Shown piece after piece: positions 7,213 to 18,404 of a stretch of 37,384 nucleotides of DNA. The notes under the pieces were generated by a model that had not been told where the DNA came from, ran no database searches, and saw only the letters and a list, made by a program, of their open reading frames with translations. Position numbers and translations under genes: made by a program. The first letter of the stretch is position 1; every line of letters starts with the position of its first letter. The stretch comes from Acidimicrobiia bacterium (GTDB taxonomy: Bacteria; Actinomycetota; Acidimicrobiia; Acidimicrobiales; SZUA-35): assembly GCA_029863385.1 (NCBI GenBank), contig JAOTVU010000028.1, forward strand, positions 1 through 37,384, given 5' to 3'.

Positions 7213-7955
7213 GAGGCGAGCAGGATCCGCCGGGCTTCGCTGAGTTCGGCGATGCGAGCTGCGGCCCCGTCGTCGTGGCCGCCGTGGTCGGGGTGGGCGT
7301 CGCGCAGCAGCGTCCGGAAGCGGCGCTGGATCTGACGCTTCGACGGCAGGTCCTCGCCGCTGCGTTCGATCTCGAGAACCTCGAGAGCCCAGGCCACCGG
7401 GTCGTGCCAGGCTCGGAGGCGGATGAGTTCGTCGTCGAGTCCGGATGAGCTTCCACCCATCATGTAGGCGATGAACGCCCCGTCGACAGGGCGAGACCAG
7501 ACGAGCGCCGCCTCGAAGGTGTCGAAGACGATGCGACGCGCCTCTTCCGGAAGCGATCCTGCGGCATACAACGCCCCGAGAGCGAGCTGTACCGGGCGCG
7601 CCTTCTCGTCGTCGAACCGGAACTCGAGCGTGCCGTCCAGGGCGGCGAGAAGCTGCTGCCGGCTGACGGTGAGCCCGACCCGATCGGTCTGGAACCGGTG
7701 ACGGACCCGGGGCTGTACCACCTTGTGCCCCCGCGACAGGCGATCCATGACGTCCATCAGATCCTCCCGCAACTCGGGATCGACGCCTGGTGCGTTGTGG
7801 GCGACGATGCCCGCCAGCAGTACGCCGCCCGCCCCCGGAGCGGGGTCGATGGGCAGATTCCGGCTGCCGAGCGCAACCCGCCGCGTCGGGGCAATGGGCC
7901 GGGAATGACAGATCTCCAGTTCGGCGATCACAACCGCATCGGACCGTGGGCTCAC
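7209..7955 (-). CDS. Protein with C-terminal J-domain-like motif, otherwise unknown
   Basis: A protein of 248 residues. The last 45 or so contain RQIQRRFRTLLRDAHPDHGG and RIAELSEARRILL, which resemble helices II and III of a DnaJ J domain with the HPD tripeptide. Proteins with this element can stimulate DnaK, but no Gly/Phe or zinc region follows, so this is not a canonical DnaJ. The preceding 200 residues are not recognised. The start is GTG 7955: the frame is open further upstream to 8105, but that would overlap the divergent ppk2 gene, and a TAGCGT box (7964-7969) lies 8 bases before the GTG. The stop overlaps the hydrolase ATG. Confidence 0.7.
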   Translation of the reverse strand: MSPRSDAVVIAELEICHSRPIAPTRRVALGSRNLPIDPAPGAGGVLLAGIVAHNAPGVDPELREDLMDVMDRLSRGHKVVQPRVRHRFQTDRVGLTVSRQQLLAALDGTLEFRFDDEKARPVQLALGALYAAGSLPEEARRIVFDTFEAALVWSRPVDGAFIAYMMGGSSSGLDDELIRLRAWHDPVAWALEVLEIERSGEDLPSKRQIQRRFRTLLRDAHPDHGGHDDGAAARIAELSEARRILLAS

Positions 7956-7963
7956 GACGTTCC

Positions 7964-7969
7964 ACGCTA
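7964..7969 (-). promoter_or_regulatory. Leaderless-type -10 box TAGCGT, 8 nt before GTG 7955
   Basis: Minus-strand TAGCGT, then GGAACGTC, then GTG. It belongs to the divergent promoter pair between the J-like gene and ppk2. Confidence 0.5.
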
Positions 7970-8054
7970 CCGCCCCAGGTCCGGGTTCGGTCCACGATGT
8001 GGCACCTGCGACGCCCCCCGAATCGGGTGGTGGGCGCGGTGACCGCGGTCCCCA

Positions 8055-8060
8055 TAGGCT
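8055..8060 (+). promoter_or_regulatory. Leaderless-type -10 box TAGGCT, 7 nt before ATG 8068
   Basis: TAGGCT, then CGATGCC, then the ATG of ppk2. There is no Shine-Dalgarno sequence in between. Confidence 0.55.
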
Positions 8061-8067
8061 CGATGCC

Positions 8068-8895
8068 ATGAGCGCAGCATTTGACATCGATCGGTTCCGG
8101 GTCAAGCCGGATCAGGACCTCGATTTGGCAACCCGGGATCCCCAGGAGACACCGGGATGGGATCCCGACGACAAGAGCGGGGCCAAAGGCCGGGTCGACG
8201 TGCTCAATGACCGGCTGGAGGAGTTACAGGAGCTGCTGTGGGCGCAGGGCACCGAGCGGATTCTGGTCGTCCTGCAGGCCATGGACGCCGGCGGCAAGGA
8301 CGGCACGATCAAACACGTTTTCGATGGTGTGAATCCGAGCGGGGTGAAGGTGGCGTCGTTCAAGAAGCCGTCGAAGGAGGAACTGGCCCACGACTACCTG
8401 TGGCGGGTCCATCAGCAGGTTCCCGCCGATGGCGAACTCGTCATCTTCAACCGCAGCCACTACGAGGACGTGCTGGTGGTGCGGGTGGAGAATCTGGTCC
8501 CGCCGGAGCGGTGGCAGCGCCGCTATGACCACATCCGCAACTTCGAGCAGATGCTGGCCGACGAGGGCACGACGATCATCAAGCTGTTCCTGCACATCTC
8601 GAAATCCGAGCAGCAGGAGCGCCTCCAGGAGCGGCTCGACCGACCCGAGAAACACTGGAAGTTCGACCCGGCCGACCTCGGTCCCCGCTCCAAATGGGAG
8701 CAGTATCAGGAGGCGTTTCAGGTGGCGCTGGCCCGAACCAGCACCGAGGCGGCACCGTGGTACGTGGTTCCCGCCAACCGGAAGTGGTTTCGAAACCTGG
8801 TGATCTCCGAGATCCTCGTCCAGACGCTGGAAGGGCTCGAGATGACGTTCCCGGAGGCGCCGGCCGACATCGCCACGATGACGATTCCCGACTGA
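8068..8895 (+). CDS. ppk2: Polyphosphate kinase 2 family (polyphosphate:nucleotide phosphotransferase)
   Basis: A 275-residue one-domain PPK2, which transfers phosphate between polyphosphate and nucleoside mono- or diphosphates. Motifs: Walker A AMDAGGKDGT (residues 71-80), Walker B FNRSHYEDVLV (127-137) and the lid-region arginines in RPEKHWKFDPADLGPRSKW. The NRSHYEDVLVVRV form fits, as I recall, the class that can phosphorylate both AMP and ADP (class III), but the substrate class should be tested. The start is fixed by a TAGGCT box 7 bases before the ATG. The gene converges on glpX, with GC-rich hairpins between them. Confidence 0.93.
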   Translation: MSAAFDIDRFRVKPDQDLDLATRDPQETPGWDPDDKSGAKGRVDVLNDRLEELQELLWAQGTERILVVLQAMDAGGKDGTIKHVFDGVNPSGVKVASFKKPSKEELAHDYLWRVHQQVPADGELVIFNRSHYEDVLVVRVENLVPPERWQRRYDHIRNFEQMLADEGTTIIKLFLHISKSEQQERLQERLDRPEKHWKFDPADLGPRSKWEQYQEAFQVALARTSTEAAPWYVVPANRKWFRNLVISEILVQTLEGLEMTFPEAPADIATMTIPD

Positions 8896-8900
8896 GCAGC

Positions 8901-8928
8901 CTCGGGAGCCGACCTGGCGGCTCCGGAG
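8901..8928. terminator. Hairpin between convergent ppk2 and glpX
   Basis: GGAGCCG (8905-8911) and CGGCTCC (8918-8924) form a 7-bp stem with loop ACCTGG, extended by CTC/GAG past a G-G mismatch. No T-run follows. It begins right after the ppk2 stop and probably ends that transcript. Confidence 0.55.
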
Positions 8929-8950
8929 TGCGGTGCCCGTGGTCCCCGGC

Positions 8951-8969
8951 CGCCGGTCGGGAGCCGGCG
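8951..8969. terminator. Second hairpin next to the glpX stop
   Basis: CGCCGG (8951-8956) pairs with CCGGCG (8964-8969), loop TCGGGAG, 3 bases from the glpX stop codon. It may serve as the glpX terminator on the minus strand. There is no T-run. Confidence 0.4.
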
Positions 8970-8972
8970 CCG

Positions 8973-10016
8973 TCAGTCGGTCTCGCCGGCCGTCTGCCTC
9001 GCCGCTCTGGCCTGCGTGCGACGAAGCCGGCCCCGCTCCTCCAGCGCCTCGAGCTTCTCCGCCCGGTGGATCGCCTCGATGAGGCGCACGGTTCCCGAAT
9101 TCCCCCGCATCACCAATGACTGGGTCCGGATCGTCTCGGTGCCGAACTGCACACCACGCAGCAGCGCCCCCCGGGTGATGCCGGTGGCGGCGAAGAAACA
9201 GTTGCGGGTGCCGATGAGGTCGTCGAGACCCAGAATCTTGTCGACGTCGTAGCCCGCCTCTTCGGCGGCGGCCCGTTCGGCGTCATCGCGGGGCCACAAA
9301 CGACCCTGGAGGTCGCCTCCCATGGCCTTGAGTGCCGCCGCGGCGATCACCCCCTCGGGGGTCCCGCCGACGCCGAAGAGTATGTCGACGGCCGACTCGG
9401 GCCAGGCGGTTGCGATGGCTCCGGCCACGTCGCCGTCGCGGATCAGGCTGATGCGTGCGCCGGTGGCGCGGATCTCTTCGATGAGCCCGACGTGGCGGGG
9501 TCGATCGAGCACGACCGCGTTGAGATCCCGGACCTTCTTGCCCGTTGCCTTGGCCAGGGCGGTCAGGTTGCGCTCGATGGGCAGGCGAATGTCGACGATG
9601 CCCGCTCCCTGCGGGCCGACCGCGATCTTCTCCATGTAGACGACCGGACCGGGGTTGAACATCGAACCCCGTTCGGCGGCGGCGATGACGGCGATGGCCC
9701 CGGCCTGCCCGTAGGCGGTGAGTGTGGTGCCGTCGACCGGATCGACGGCGATGTCGGCGTGGGGCGGCTGACCGTTGCCGATCCGCTCGCCGTTGTAGAG
9801 CATCGGAGCCTCGTCCTTCTCACCCTCACCGATGATGACGGTGCCGTCCATCTGGACGCCGTCGAGCATGGCCCGCATGGCGTCGACCGCGGCCTGATCG
9901 GCGCCCTCCTTGTCGCCTCGTCCCATCCATCGAGCGGCGGACATGGCGGCGGCTTCGGTGGTGCGGACCAGCTCCAAGGCCAGATCACGTTCCGGCGATA
10001 CCCATTCCGATGACAT
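8973..10016 (-). CDS. glpX: Class II fructose-1,6-bisphosphatase GlpX
   Basis: A 347-residue enzyme of gluconeogenesis that hydrolyses fructose 1,6-bisphosphate; in actinobacteria GlpX is normally the main FBPase. Conserved elements: GTVIIGEGEKDEAPMLYNGE, the metal-binding IAVDPVDGTTL, and DILFGVGGTPEGVIAAAALK. The length is typical. The start is ATG 10016, not the upstream GTG 10025 or ATG 10022, because a TAACGT box (10024-10029) lies exactly 7 bases before it. The C-terminal tail after LVMRGNSGTVR is rich in Arg, Glu and Ala. It converges with ppk2 and diverges from the DinB-fold gene. Confidence 0.95.
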   Translation of the reverse strand: MSSEWVSPERDLALELVRTTEAAAMSAARWMGRGDKEGADQAAVDAMRAMLDGVQMDGTVIIGEGEKDEAPMLYNGERIGNGQPPHADIAVDPVDGTTLTAYGQAGAIAVIAAAERGSMFNPGPVVYMEKIAVGPQGAGIVDIRLPIERNLTALAKATGKKVRDLNAVVLDRPRHVGLIEEIRATGARISLIRDGDVAGAIATAWPESAVDILFGVGGTPEGVIAAAALKAMGGDLQGRLWPRDDAERAAAEEAGYDVDKILGLDDLIGTRNCFFAATGITRGALLRGVQFGTETIRTQSLVMRGNSGTVRLIEAIHRAEKLEALEERGRLRRTQARAARQTAGETD

Positions 10017-10023
10017 GGCCATC

Positions 10024-10029
10024 ACGTTA
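10024..10029 (-). promoter_or_regulatory. Leaderless-type -10 box TAACGT, 7 nt before ATG 10016
   Basis: Minus-strand TAACGT, then GATGGCC, then ATG TCA. The spacing selects the third of three possible in-frame starts of glpX. Confidence 0.6.
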
Positions 10030-10145
10030 CCGGATCAGTCTGGGCACCGGTCGACCCCTACCGGCCCGAAAATTGCAGCAGAGGCAACATTCAGTGTCAC
10101 CTGGCGCGCTCAGAACGATCACTGCGACTGGATGCCCAAGTTCGC

Positions 10146-10151
10146 TACACT
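10146..10151 (+). promoter_or_regulatory. Probable -10 box TACACT upstream of DinB-fold gene
   Basis: TACACT matches the TAnnnT class. Transcription would start near 10158, about 37 bases before ATG 10195 and about 5 bases before the ATG of a tiny upstream reading frame at 10163. The -35 region is poor (TGCGAC at 10123-10128, 17 bases away). Confidence 0.4.
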
Positions 10152-10162
10152 CGCCTCTCGAG

Positions 10163-10198
10163 ATGTCCACCATCGGAAACGAGCAGACAAGTCCATGA
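10163..10198 (+). CDS. Possible 11-codon leader peptide coupled to the DinB-fold gene
   Basis: An ATG close to the predicted transcript start opens an 11-residue frame (MSTIGNEQTSP). Its TGA overlaps the ATG of the next gene (ATGA). The main gene has no clear Shine-Dalgarno sequence, so translation of this peptide could deliver ribosomes to it. It is short enough to arise by chance, so it is a hypothesis only. Confidence 0.25.
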   Translation: MSTIGNEQTSP

Positions 10199-10761
10199 GC
10201 GAGAACCTCCGCAACTACACCAAGGCCCTCTTCGCGTTCGACCACGTGATCAAGAACGCCAAGCCCACCACCTACAAACGCAAGTCTCCGTGCGAGGGGT
10301 GGACCGGCGCGGACGTCTACGAACACGCCATGGGTGGTGTGAAGATGGTTCAGTCGTTTGCCACCACCGGCAAGGGACCGAGGTCGACGCCGAAGCTCGG
10401 AGCCAAGCCACTCGAGGCATGGGAGAAGCTCCGGGACCAGACGCTCGAGGCGCTGGACCAGCAGGGGGTGCTGCAGTCCATCGCCGAGGACCCCTTCGGA
10501 CCCGACTTCGGTCCGATGCCGGTCGACGCCCTGGTCGGGTTCATGGCCGCCGAACTGACGGTGCACACCTGGGATCTCGCTCGAACCGCCAAAGTCGACG
10601 AGCGACTCGATCCCGGGTTGGTCAAGTTCACCAACACCGTGTGGCGCAAGCTGCCCGACGAGGCGCTGCGAAGCCAGGGCATGATGGGACCGAAGGTGAA
10701 GGTCGAAAAGGGTGCCGACACCCAGACGCGCTTGCTCAACTACCTTGGCCGCGCCGTCTGA
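10195..10761 (+). CDS. TIGR03086-type DinB-fold protein (mycothiol-dependent enzyme superfamily)
   Basis: A 188-residue protein with the features of the actinobacterial maleylpyruvate isomerase/DinB-fold group: an N-terminal helix with a His, SPCEGWTGADVYEHAMGG (usual form CxGWTVRDLLxHLVGG), and the C-terminal signature AAELTVHTWDLARTAKVDERLDP. The histidines in YEHAMG and VHTWD are the expected metal ligands. Members of this superfamily bind a divalent metal, and some use mycothiol as a thiol cofactor; the reaction here is unknown. It stands alone, divergent from glpX and convergent with the atp operon. ATG 10195 is the natural N-terminus of the conserved domain. Confidence 0.8.
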   Translation: MSENLRNYTKALFAFDHVIKNAKPTTYKRKSPCEGWTGADVYEHAMGGVKMVQSFATTGKGPRSTPKLGAKPLEAWEKLRDQTLEALDQQGVLQSIAEDPFGPDFGPMPVDALVGFMAAELTVHTWDLARTAKVDERLDPGLVKFTNTVWRKLPDEALRSQGMMGPKVKVEKGADTQTRLLNYLGRAV

Positions 10762-10808
10762 CCCGCACCCCGGAAAATCACACCGCGCGGAACGAGGACG
10801 GGTCCGAA

Positions 10809-10826
10809 CTCGGCGGAACGCCGGAG
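10809..10826. terminator. Weak hairpin between DinB-fold gene and atpC
   Basis: CTC-GGCG (10809-10815) can pair with CGCC-GGAG (10819-10826) with one bulge. It is the only stem noticed in the 80-bp convergent gap, where the long atp operon must end. Confidence 0.25.
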
Positions 10827-10841
10827 AGTCGCGCTGAAGGA

Positions 10842-11249
10842 CTAGTGCGAGTCGACGGCTTCGCCGGCGGCCATCAGCAAGACTTCGGCCCACCGGCGGT
10901 TGTTGCGCACCGCGGCGTTGTCCGGATCGGCCTGCTCGGCCGCCTCGGCCTCGGCCAGCTCGGACCGGGCGGCGGCAATGTCGATCTCGTCGACCGGCAC
11001 CGCGGCATCGGACAGCACGGTCACCTTGGTGCCCGTGACCGACACGAAACCTCCGCGCACGGCGAACCGTCGAACATTACCGTCGTCCTCGCTCACCCGG
11101 ACCTCGCACGGCACCAGCGAGCCGATGAACGGCTCATGACCGGTGAGAAAGGCGATCTCCCCTCCACCCCGGGTACGGGCCACCACCTGGTTACCCACAC
11201 CGGAGTACAGGATGTCCTCCGGTGATACGAATTCGACTTGCATTGTCAT
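10842..11249 (-). CDS. atpC: F1F0 ATP synthase epsilon subunit
   Basis: A 135-residue central-stalk subunit and last gene of the atp operon. The N-terminal beta-sandwich is typical (MQVEFVSPEDILYSG, then GGGEIAFLTGHEPFIGSL), and the C-terminal part is helical and Ala/Glu-rich (DIAAARSELAEAEAAEQ). Epsilon couples F1 to the c-ring and can inhibit ATP hydrolysis. It may start at ATG 11249 or at ATG 11243 (MQVEF); neither has a strong Shine-Dalgarno sequence. It follows atpD after 36 bases. Confidence 0.95.
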   Translation of the reverse strand: MTMQVEFVSPEDILYSGVGNQVVARTRGGGEIAFLTGHEPFIGSLVPCEVRVSEDDGNVRRFAVRGGFVSVTGTKVTVLSDAAVPVDEIDIAAARSELAEAEAAEQADPDNAAVRNNRRWAEVLLMAAGEAVDSH

Positions 11250-11285
11250 GACGATACGTTTCCCTGCTGCAACCTTGAGGCGGAT

Positions 11286-13753
<2,468 letters not shown>

Positions 13754-13834
13754 TACTTCCCACCTTCACTCGGACGAGTTCGGCCGAAGGCCGACACTCG
13801 AAGTCGAGGACGCAGTCCGAGACACCCTGGCATC

Positions 13835-15460
13835 TTATTCCTTGTCCGCCCGGGAGATGTCCTCCTCGGGCAGGGTGTGGGGAGCGTCGACCATCCTGGA
13901 TTCGGCCTCAGCCTGTTCCTCGATGTCCGGGTCGGGCCGGTCGTGCTGATGGGCGCCGACGAAATCGTCGGTGAAGGCGGCGATGGCCGCTTCCAGGGCC
14001 TCTTCGTCGGGTACGGTGCCATTGGCCTTGATCGACTCGAGGACGTCGGGATGACGGGCGCGGAACCACTCGACCAGGCTCGTCTCGTACTGGCCGACCT
14101 CGGCCACCTCGATCCCGTCGAGATAACCCCGGGTCCCGGCGTAGAGCACGACCACCTGTTCCTCGACCGGGACCGGGGCGTTGATGCCCTGCTTCAGCAG
14201 CTCGGTAAGACGGTAGCCCCGGTCGAGCTGAGCCTGCGACACGGCGTCGAGGTCGGAGCCGAAGGCGGCGAAGGCGGCCAGGTCACGGAACTGCTGAAGA
14301 TCGGACTTCAACGTACCGACGGCCGCCTTCATCGCTTTGATCTGAGCAGCCGAACCGACCCGGGACACCGAGATACCGACATCGACCGCGGGGCGGATGC
14401 CGGACTTGAACATGTCGTCCTGGAGGAAGATCTGGCCGTCGGTGATCGAGATCACGTTCGTCGGGATGTAGGCCGAGACGTCACCGGCCTTGGTCTCGAT
14501 GACTGGGAGGGCGGTCAGTGAGCCGGCACCAAGATCGTCGGAGAGCTTGGCCGCCCGTTCCAGCAGCCGGCTGTGGAGGTAGAAGACGTCACCGGGATAG
14601 GCCTCGCGGCCCGGCGGGCGACGCAGCAGCAGCGATACCTGGCGGTAGGCCTCGGCCTGTTTCGACAGGTCGTCGTAGACGATGAGGGCGTGTTCGCCGT
14701 TCTCCATCCACTCCTGGCCCATGGCGCACCCGGCGTAGGGGGCGAGGAACTTGAACGGCGCGGGGTCGCCGGCGGGAGCGGCGACGACGACGGTGTAGTC
14801 CATGGCGCCGTACTCGTCGAGCAGCGCCACGGTCTGGGCCACGGTCGAGGCCTTCTGGCCGACCGAGACGTAGATGCACTTCACCCCGAGACCCTTCTGG
14901 TTCAGGATGGTGTCGACCGCAATCGTGGTCTTGCCGGTCTTGCGGTCGCCGATGATCAGCTCCCGCTGGCCCCGGCCGATCGGGATCAGCGAATCGACGG
15001 CCTTGATGCCCGTCTGCAGCGGCTCGTGGACCGGCTGGCGGCCGATGATACCCGGCGCCTGGATCTCCATCCGGCGCTCCTTGACACCAACGAGCGGACC
15101 CTTGCCGTCGAGCGGCTCACCCAGCATGTTGACGACACGGCCGACGACGCCGTCGCCGACGGGCACGGAGAGGATGTCGCCGGTGGCCTCGACCGACTGG
15201 CCCTCCTGGATCTGATCCACGTTGCCGAGGACCACGGCACCTATCGTGTCCTCGTCGAGGTTCAGCGCAAGGCCGATCGTGCCGTCGGAGAACCGAAGCA
15301 TCTCGTTGACCGCCGCGTTCGGTAGACCGCTCACACGGGCGATTCCGTCGCCGACCTCGGCCACCCGACCGACGGTGACACTTCGGACGTCGGTGTCGAA
15401 ACCCTCGAGGTTCTTGCGGAGGGCGCTGGTGATGTCGTTTGGATCAAAGGACAGTGCCAT
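13835..15460 (-). CDS. atpA: F1F0 ATP synthase alpha subunit with C-terminal acidic extension
   Basis: The non-catalytic nucleotide-binding subunit, 541 residues. The P-loop GDRKTGKT lies at residues 171-178 and the conserved [23 protein letters not shown] region follows later. E. coli alpha has 513 residues; here the normal end ([11 protein letters not shown]) is followed by roughly 36 extra residues rich in Asp, Glu and Pro. A comparable tail exists in mycobacterial alpha, where it is reported to restrain ATP hydrolysis. It lies between atpH (59-base gap) and atpG (81-base gap). Confidence 0.97.
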   Translation of the reverse strand: MALSFDPNDITSALRKNLEGFDTDVRSVTVGRVAEVGDGIARVSGLPNAAVNEMLRFSDGTIGLALNLDEDTIGAVVLGNVDQIQEGQSVEATGDILSVPVGDGVVGRVVNMLGEPLDGKGPLVGVKERRMEIQAPGIIGRQPVHEPLQTGIKAVDSLIPIGRGQRELIIGDRKTGKTTIAVDTILNQKGLGVKCIYVSVGQKASTVAQTVALLDEYGAMDYTVVVAAPAGDPAPFKFLAPYAGCAMGQEWMENGEHALIVYDDLSKQAEAYRQVSLLLRRPPGREAYPGDVFYLHSRLLERAAKLSDDLGAGSLTALPVIETKAGDVSAYIPTNVISITDGQIFLQDDMFKSGIRPAVDVGISVSRVGSAAQIKAMKAAVGTLKSDLQQFRDLAAFAAFGSDLDAVSQAQLDRGYRLTELLKQGINAPVPVEEQVVVLYAGTRGYLDGIEVAEVGQYETSLVEWFRARHPDVLESIKANGTVPDEEALEAAIAAFTDDFVGAHQHDRPDPDIEEQAEAESRMVDAPHTLPEEDISRADKE

Positions 15461-15519
15461 GTGTTCTCTCTTCTCAGGCAGGTGCTGTGCCGGGTACTAC
15501 GTGGGGACTGGAACGGGCC

Positions 15520-16047
15520 CTAGAGGGCTTCCCGCATTTGATTCAGACGGGTACGGAGGGAGCCGTCGATGACGGTGTCGCCGATGGTGGTGACGGCGCC
15601 GCCAACAACCGCGGGGTCGACGATGTTCTCGAGCTCGACCGGGCCGCCGGCCGATGCGCTCAGAGCATGGGCGAGGCGGGCCTTCTGATCGTCGGACAGG
15701 GCGACGGCGCTGCGCACTGTTGCCACCCGCTTGCCGGAGGCCGCTGCGGCGGCGTTGACAAACGAATCGACGATCTCGCTCAGCTCGCTGCCACGACCGG
15801 CGGAGACGATCATGCCGACGAGGCCGCAAACCACATCGGACGCCTTACCAGCGAGGATGTCGTCGACGATCTGAACCCGGGTTGCCGCCGGGAGGAGGTT
15901 GTTGGTCAGCGACGCCATCAGTTCGTCATTGCCGGCGACGGCGCGGGCCACATCGGTCAGCTGTGACCGGATCCCATCGACATTGCCCTCCGCCCTGGCC
16001 ACCGACAAAAGGGCCTGGCCGTATCCGTCTACTCGATCGCTGCTCAT
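15520..16047 (-). CDS. atpH: F1F0 ATP synthase delta subunit
   Basis: A 175-residue peripheral-stalk subunit that ties the b subunits to the top of F1. Seen: an N-terminal helical region (YGQALLSVARAEGNVDGIRSQL), the LAGKASDVVCGLVGMIVSAGRG helices and the C-terminal IVDPAVVGGAVTTIGDTVIDGSLRTRLNQMREAL, which is the diagnostic delta/OSCP end. The ATG overlaps the TGA of atpF (ATGA). It is the normal separate delta; mycobacteria instead have a b-delta fusion, so the arrangement here is the unfused one. Confidence 0.95.
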   Translation of the reverse strand: MSSDRVDGYGQALLSVARAEGNVDGIRSQLTDVARAVAGNDELMASLTNNLLPAATRVQIVDDILAGKASDVVCGLVGMIVSAGRGSELSEIVDSFVNAAAAASGKRVATVRSAVALSDDQKARLAHALSASAGGPVELENIVDPAVVGGAVTTIGDTVIDGSLRTRLNQMREAL

Positions 16048-16574
16048 TGCATCTGCCTCACTTGATTGATGTAGGCGTCGATCAAATCCGCCTGGGCATC
16101 GGCGTCGAGATCGGAGCGCACCATGTCCTCGGCCGCCCTGCGGGCGGCATCGGCGATCTCCGCCTGAACGTCGGCCCGGGCCTGGCGTTTGCGATTGGCC
16201 ACGTCGGCTTTCCCCCGCTCCCGTACGCCCTCGGCCTCAGCTTCGGCCTTGGCGATGAGGTCGGCCTTGAGCCGGGCCGCCGTCTCCTCGGCCTCGGCCC
16301 GGATCCGGGTCTCCTCGGCGCTGAGATCGGGCAGCTCGGAGGTGCTGGCGTTGAGCGCCGCTTCGGCCGCCTCGCGGCGGGAACGAGCCTCGGCCAGTTC
16401 GGCCTCGATTCGCTCGGTTCGGGAGGCCAGCCCCTTCCGGATGGCCGGCGCAGCCTTCCACCAGACGAGGCCGACGACGATGAAGAACGCCGCGCTCCCC
16501 CAGTACACCTCTTTGATGTCGTGGGCGAAGTGGTAACCGTTGCCTTCAGCGGCGAGAAGATTGATGAAGCTCAT
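16044..16574 (-). CDS. atpF: F1F0 ATP synthase b subunit (second b-type gene)
   Basis: A 176-residue peripheral-stalk subunit: one N-terminal membrane helix (VYWGSAAFFIVVGLVWWKAAPAI) followed by a long charged coiled coil rich in Ala, Glu and Arg, ending with a dimerisation and delta-binding helix. It directly follows another b-type gene, so this organism has two different b subunits in one operon. The two proteins share layout but little sequence, so they probably form a b-b' heterodimer. The stop overlaps the atpH start. Confidence 0.92.
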   Translation of the reverse strand: MSFINLLAAEGNGYHFAHDIKEVYWGSAAFFIVVGLVWWKAAPAIRKGLASRTERIEAELAEARSRREAAEAALNASTSELPDLSAEETRIRAEAEETAARLKADLIAKAEAEAEGVRERGKADVANRKRQARADVQAEIADAARRAAEDMVRSDLDADAQADLIDAYINQVRQMQ

Positions 16575-16585
16575 AGGATGGATCC

Positions 16586-17122
16586 TCAGTTGGGATTCGT
16601 CAGGTATCGATCGACAACGGACTGGGCCGATCCACCGTCGATAGAACGACCGGTGACCCGGGATGCGGCGGTGACAGCCAACTCGGCGACCTGCGGCCGC
16701 AGCGAAGCCAACGCCTCTTCCCGTTCGAGCGAGATCTCGTTGGCAGCGATCTCCCGCATGGCGTTGACCTCCCGCTCCGCCCGAGCGACCAATCGTTCAC
16801 GCTCGGCCTCGGCCTCGGCACGGGCGGCGTCGATGATCGCGGCCGCCTCGGCCCTCACGCCGGCCAGCTGGTCGGCCATCTCGGCGCGGGCCGAGACCGC
16901 CCGGGCCCTGGCCGCGTCGGCGGCGTCGATATCAGCCCGGATCGTGGCCGCCCGATCGTTGCGAATCCGCTGGATCGGGGGAAGCAACACGTAGGTCACG
17001 AGCACGTACAGGGCGGCAAAGGCGATGATCCCCCAGAACATCTCGTTCAACTCCGGGATGACCGGGTTGATCGCCTCTTCCTCGCCTTCCGCGGCCTCTG
17101 CAAACAGTAGTGCGAAGAGCAT
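16586..17122 (-). CDS. F1F0 ATP synthase b' subunit (first b-type gene)
   Basis: A 178-residue b-type subunit with a short Glu-rich N-terminus (AEAAEGEEEAINPVIPELNE), one membrane helix (MFWGIIAFAALYVLVTYVLLPPI) and a long coiled coil. The P-E-x-N-x-x-F-W entry into the membrane helix is typical of b/b' subunits. It lies between atpE (10-base gap) and the other b gene (11-base gap), the position of b' in photosynthetic bacteria. Which of the two should be called b' is a convention. Confidence 0.9.
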   Translation of the reverse strand: MLFALLFAEAAEGEEEAINPVIPELNEMFWGIIAFAALYVLVTYVLLPPIQRIRNDRAATIRADIDAADAARARAVSARAEMADQLAGVRAEAAAIIDAARAEAEAERERLVARAEREVNAMREIAANEISLEREEALASLRPQVAELAVTAASRVTGRSIDGGSAQSVVDRYLTNPN

Positions 17123-17132
17123 GCGGCGTCCC

Positions 17133-17504
<372 letters not shown>

Positions 17505-17567
17505 TTATTGCCTGAGAATCTGAATTGGTTCGGTTGTTACTGCGGCGAGCCGCCGCGCCGGATCCGC

Positions 17568-18320
17568 CTAGTGGGCGTGGAGTGAGCTGTCGATGTAGAC
17601 GGCGGTGAGGATGGCGAACACGAAAGCCTGCAGGAACGAGACGAAGATCTCGAAGGCGGTGAGGATGACCAGCATCCCGAAGGTCAGCGGCGTGAGAACG
17701 ACGAGCAGCGACGTGGTGAACACGGCGATGGTGAGCGCCCCGAACGTCACGAGCAGGATGTGGCCGGCCAACATGTTGGCGAAGAGCCGGACGGCGAGGC
17801 TGAACGGGCGGATGAGGAAGATCGAGAAGAACTCGATGAACCCGACCAGCCAACGGAGCCCCACCGGAACGTAGGACGGCCAGATGATCTCTTTGAGGTA
17901 GCCGAGACCGTTGTTCTTGAATCCGAGATAGGTGAAGACGACGAGAACCAGCAAACCGAGGAACATCGGATTGGCCATACGGGCGTTGGCCGGCATCTGG
18001 AAGGTCGGGATCACCTCGAAGATGTTGCCGAAGAACACGAACAGGAAGATGCTGAGCAGTAGCGGAAGATAGCGCAGACCCTCGGGGCCGATGGCCGGCA
18101 TGATGATCTGGTCCTCGACGAACTCGACCGACCCCTCGACCACGTTCTGCAGGCCACGGGGAACCATCTCCTTCTTCGACAGCAGGAACATCGCTGCGGG
18201 GATGCCCATGGCCAGAAGCGAGATGAGACCGATCTTGTTGAGCGCCCAGATCGAGTCGCCGCCGAAGTAGTTCGGCCAAACCACCAGGTCTTGTATCGAG
18301 GGATATTCGAATCCGAACAC
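17568..18320 (-). CDS. atpB: F1F0 ATP synthase a subunit
   Basis: A 250-residue membrane stator that forms the proton half-channels. The essential arginine is in SLAVRLFANMLAGH (Arg178), and the next helices (LLVVLTPLTFGMLVILTAFEIFVSFLQAFVFAILTAVYI) carry the conserved Glu and Gln. The start is GTG 18320; the preceding 84 bases to atpI contain no gene. The protein lacks a long N-terminal periplasmic part. It works with the c-ring to turn proton flow into rotation. Confidence 0.96.
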   Translation of the reverse strand: MFGFEYPSIQDLVVWPNYFGGDSIWALNKIGLISLLAMGIPAAMFLLSKKEMVPRGLQNVVEGSVEFVEDQIIMPAIGPEGLRYLPLLLSIFLFVFFGNIFEVIPTFQMPANARMANPMFLGLLVLVVFTYLGFKNNGLGYLKEIIWPSYVPVGLRWLVGFIEFFSIFLIRPFSLAVRLFANMLAGHILLVTFGALTIAVFTTSLLVVLTPLTFGMLVILTAFEIFVSFLQAFVFAILTAVYIDSSLHAH

Positions 18321-18404
18321 TAACGGGGCTCCTTCGGACAGCGTGCCAATGTGTTGTCGCGTCTGCGTTGCAGGTCTGTGTCGTCCGTCCCGTTCCGGGT
18401 CGCC

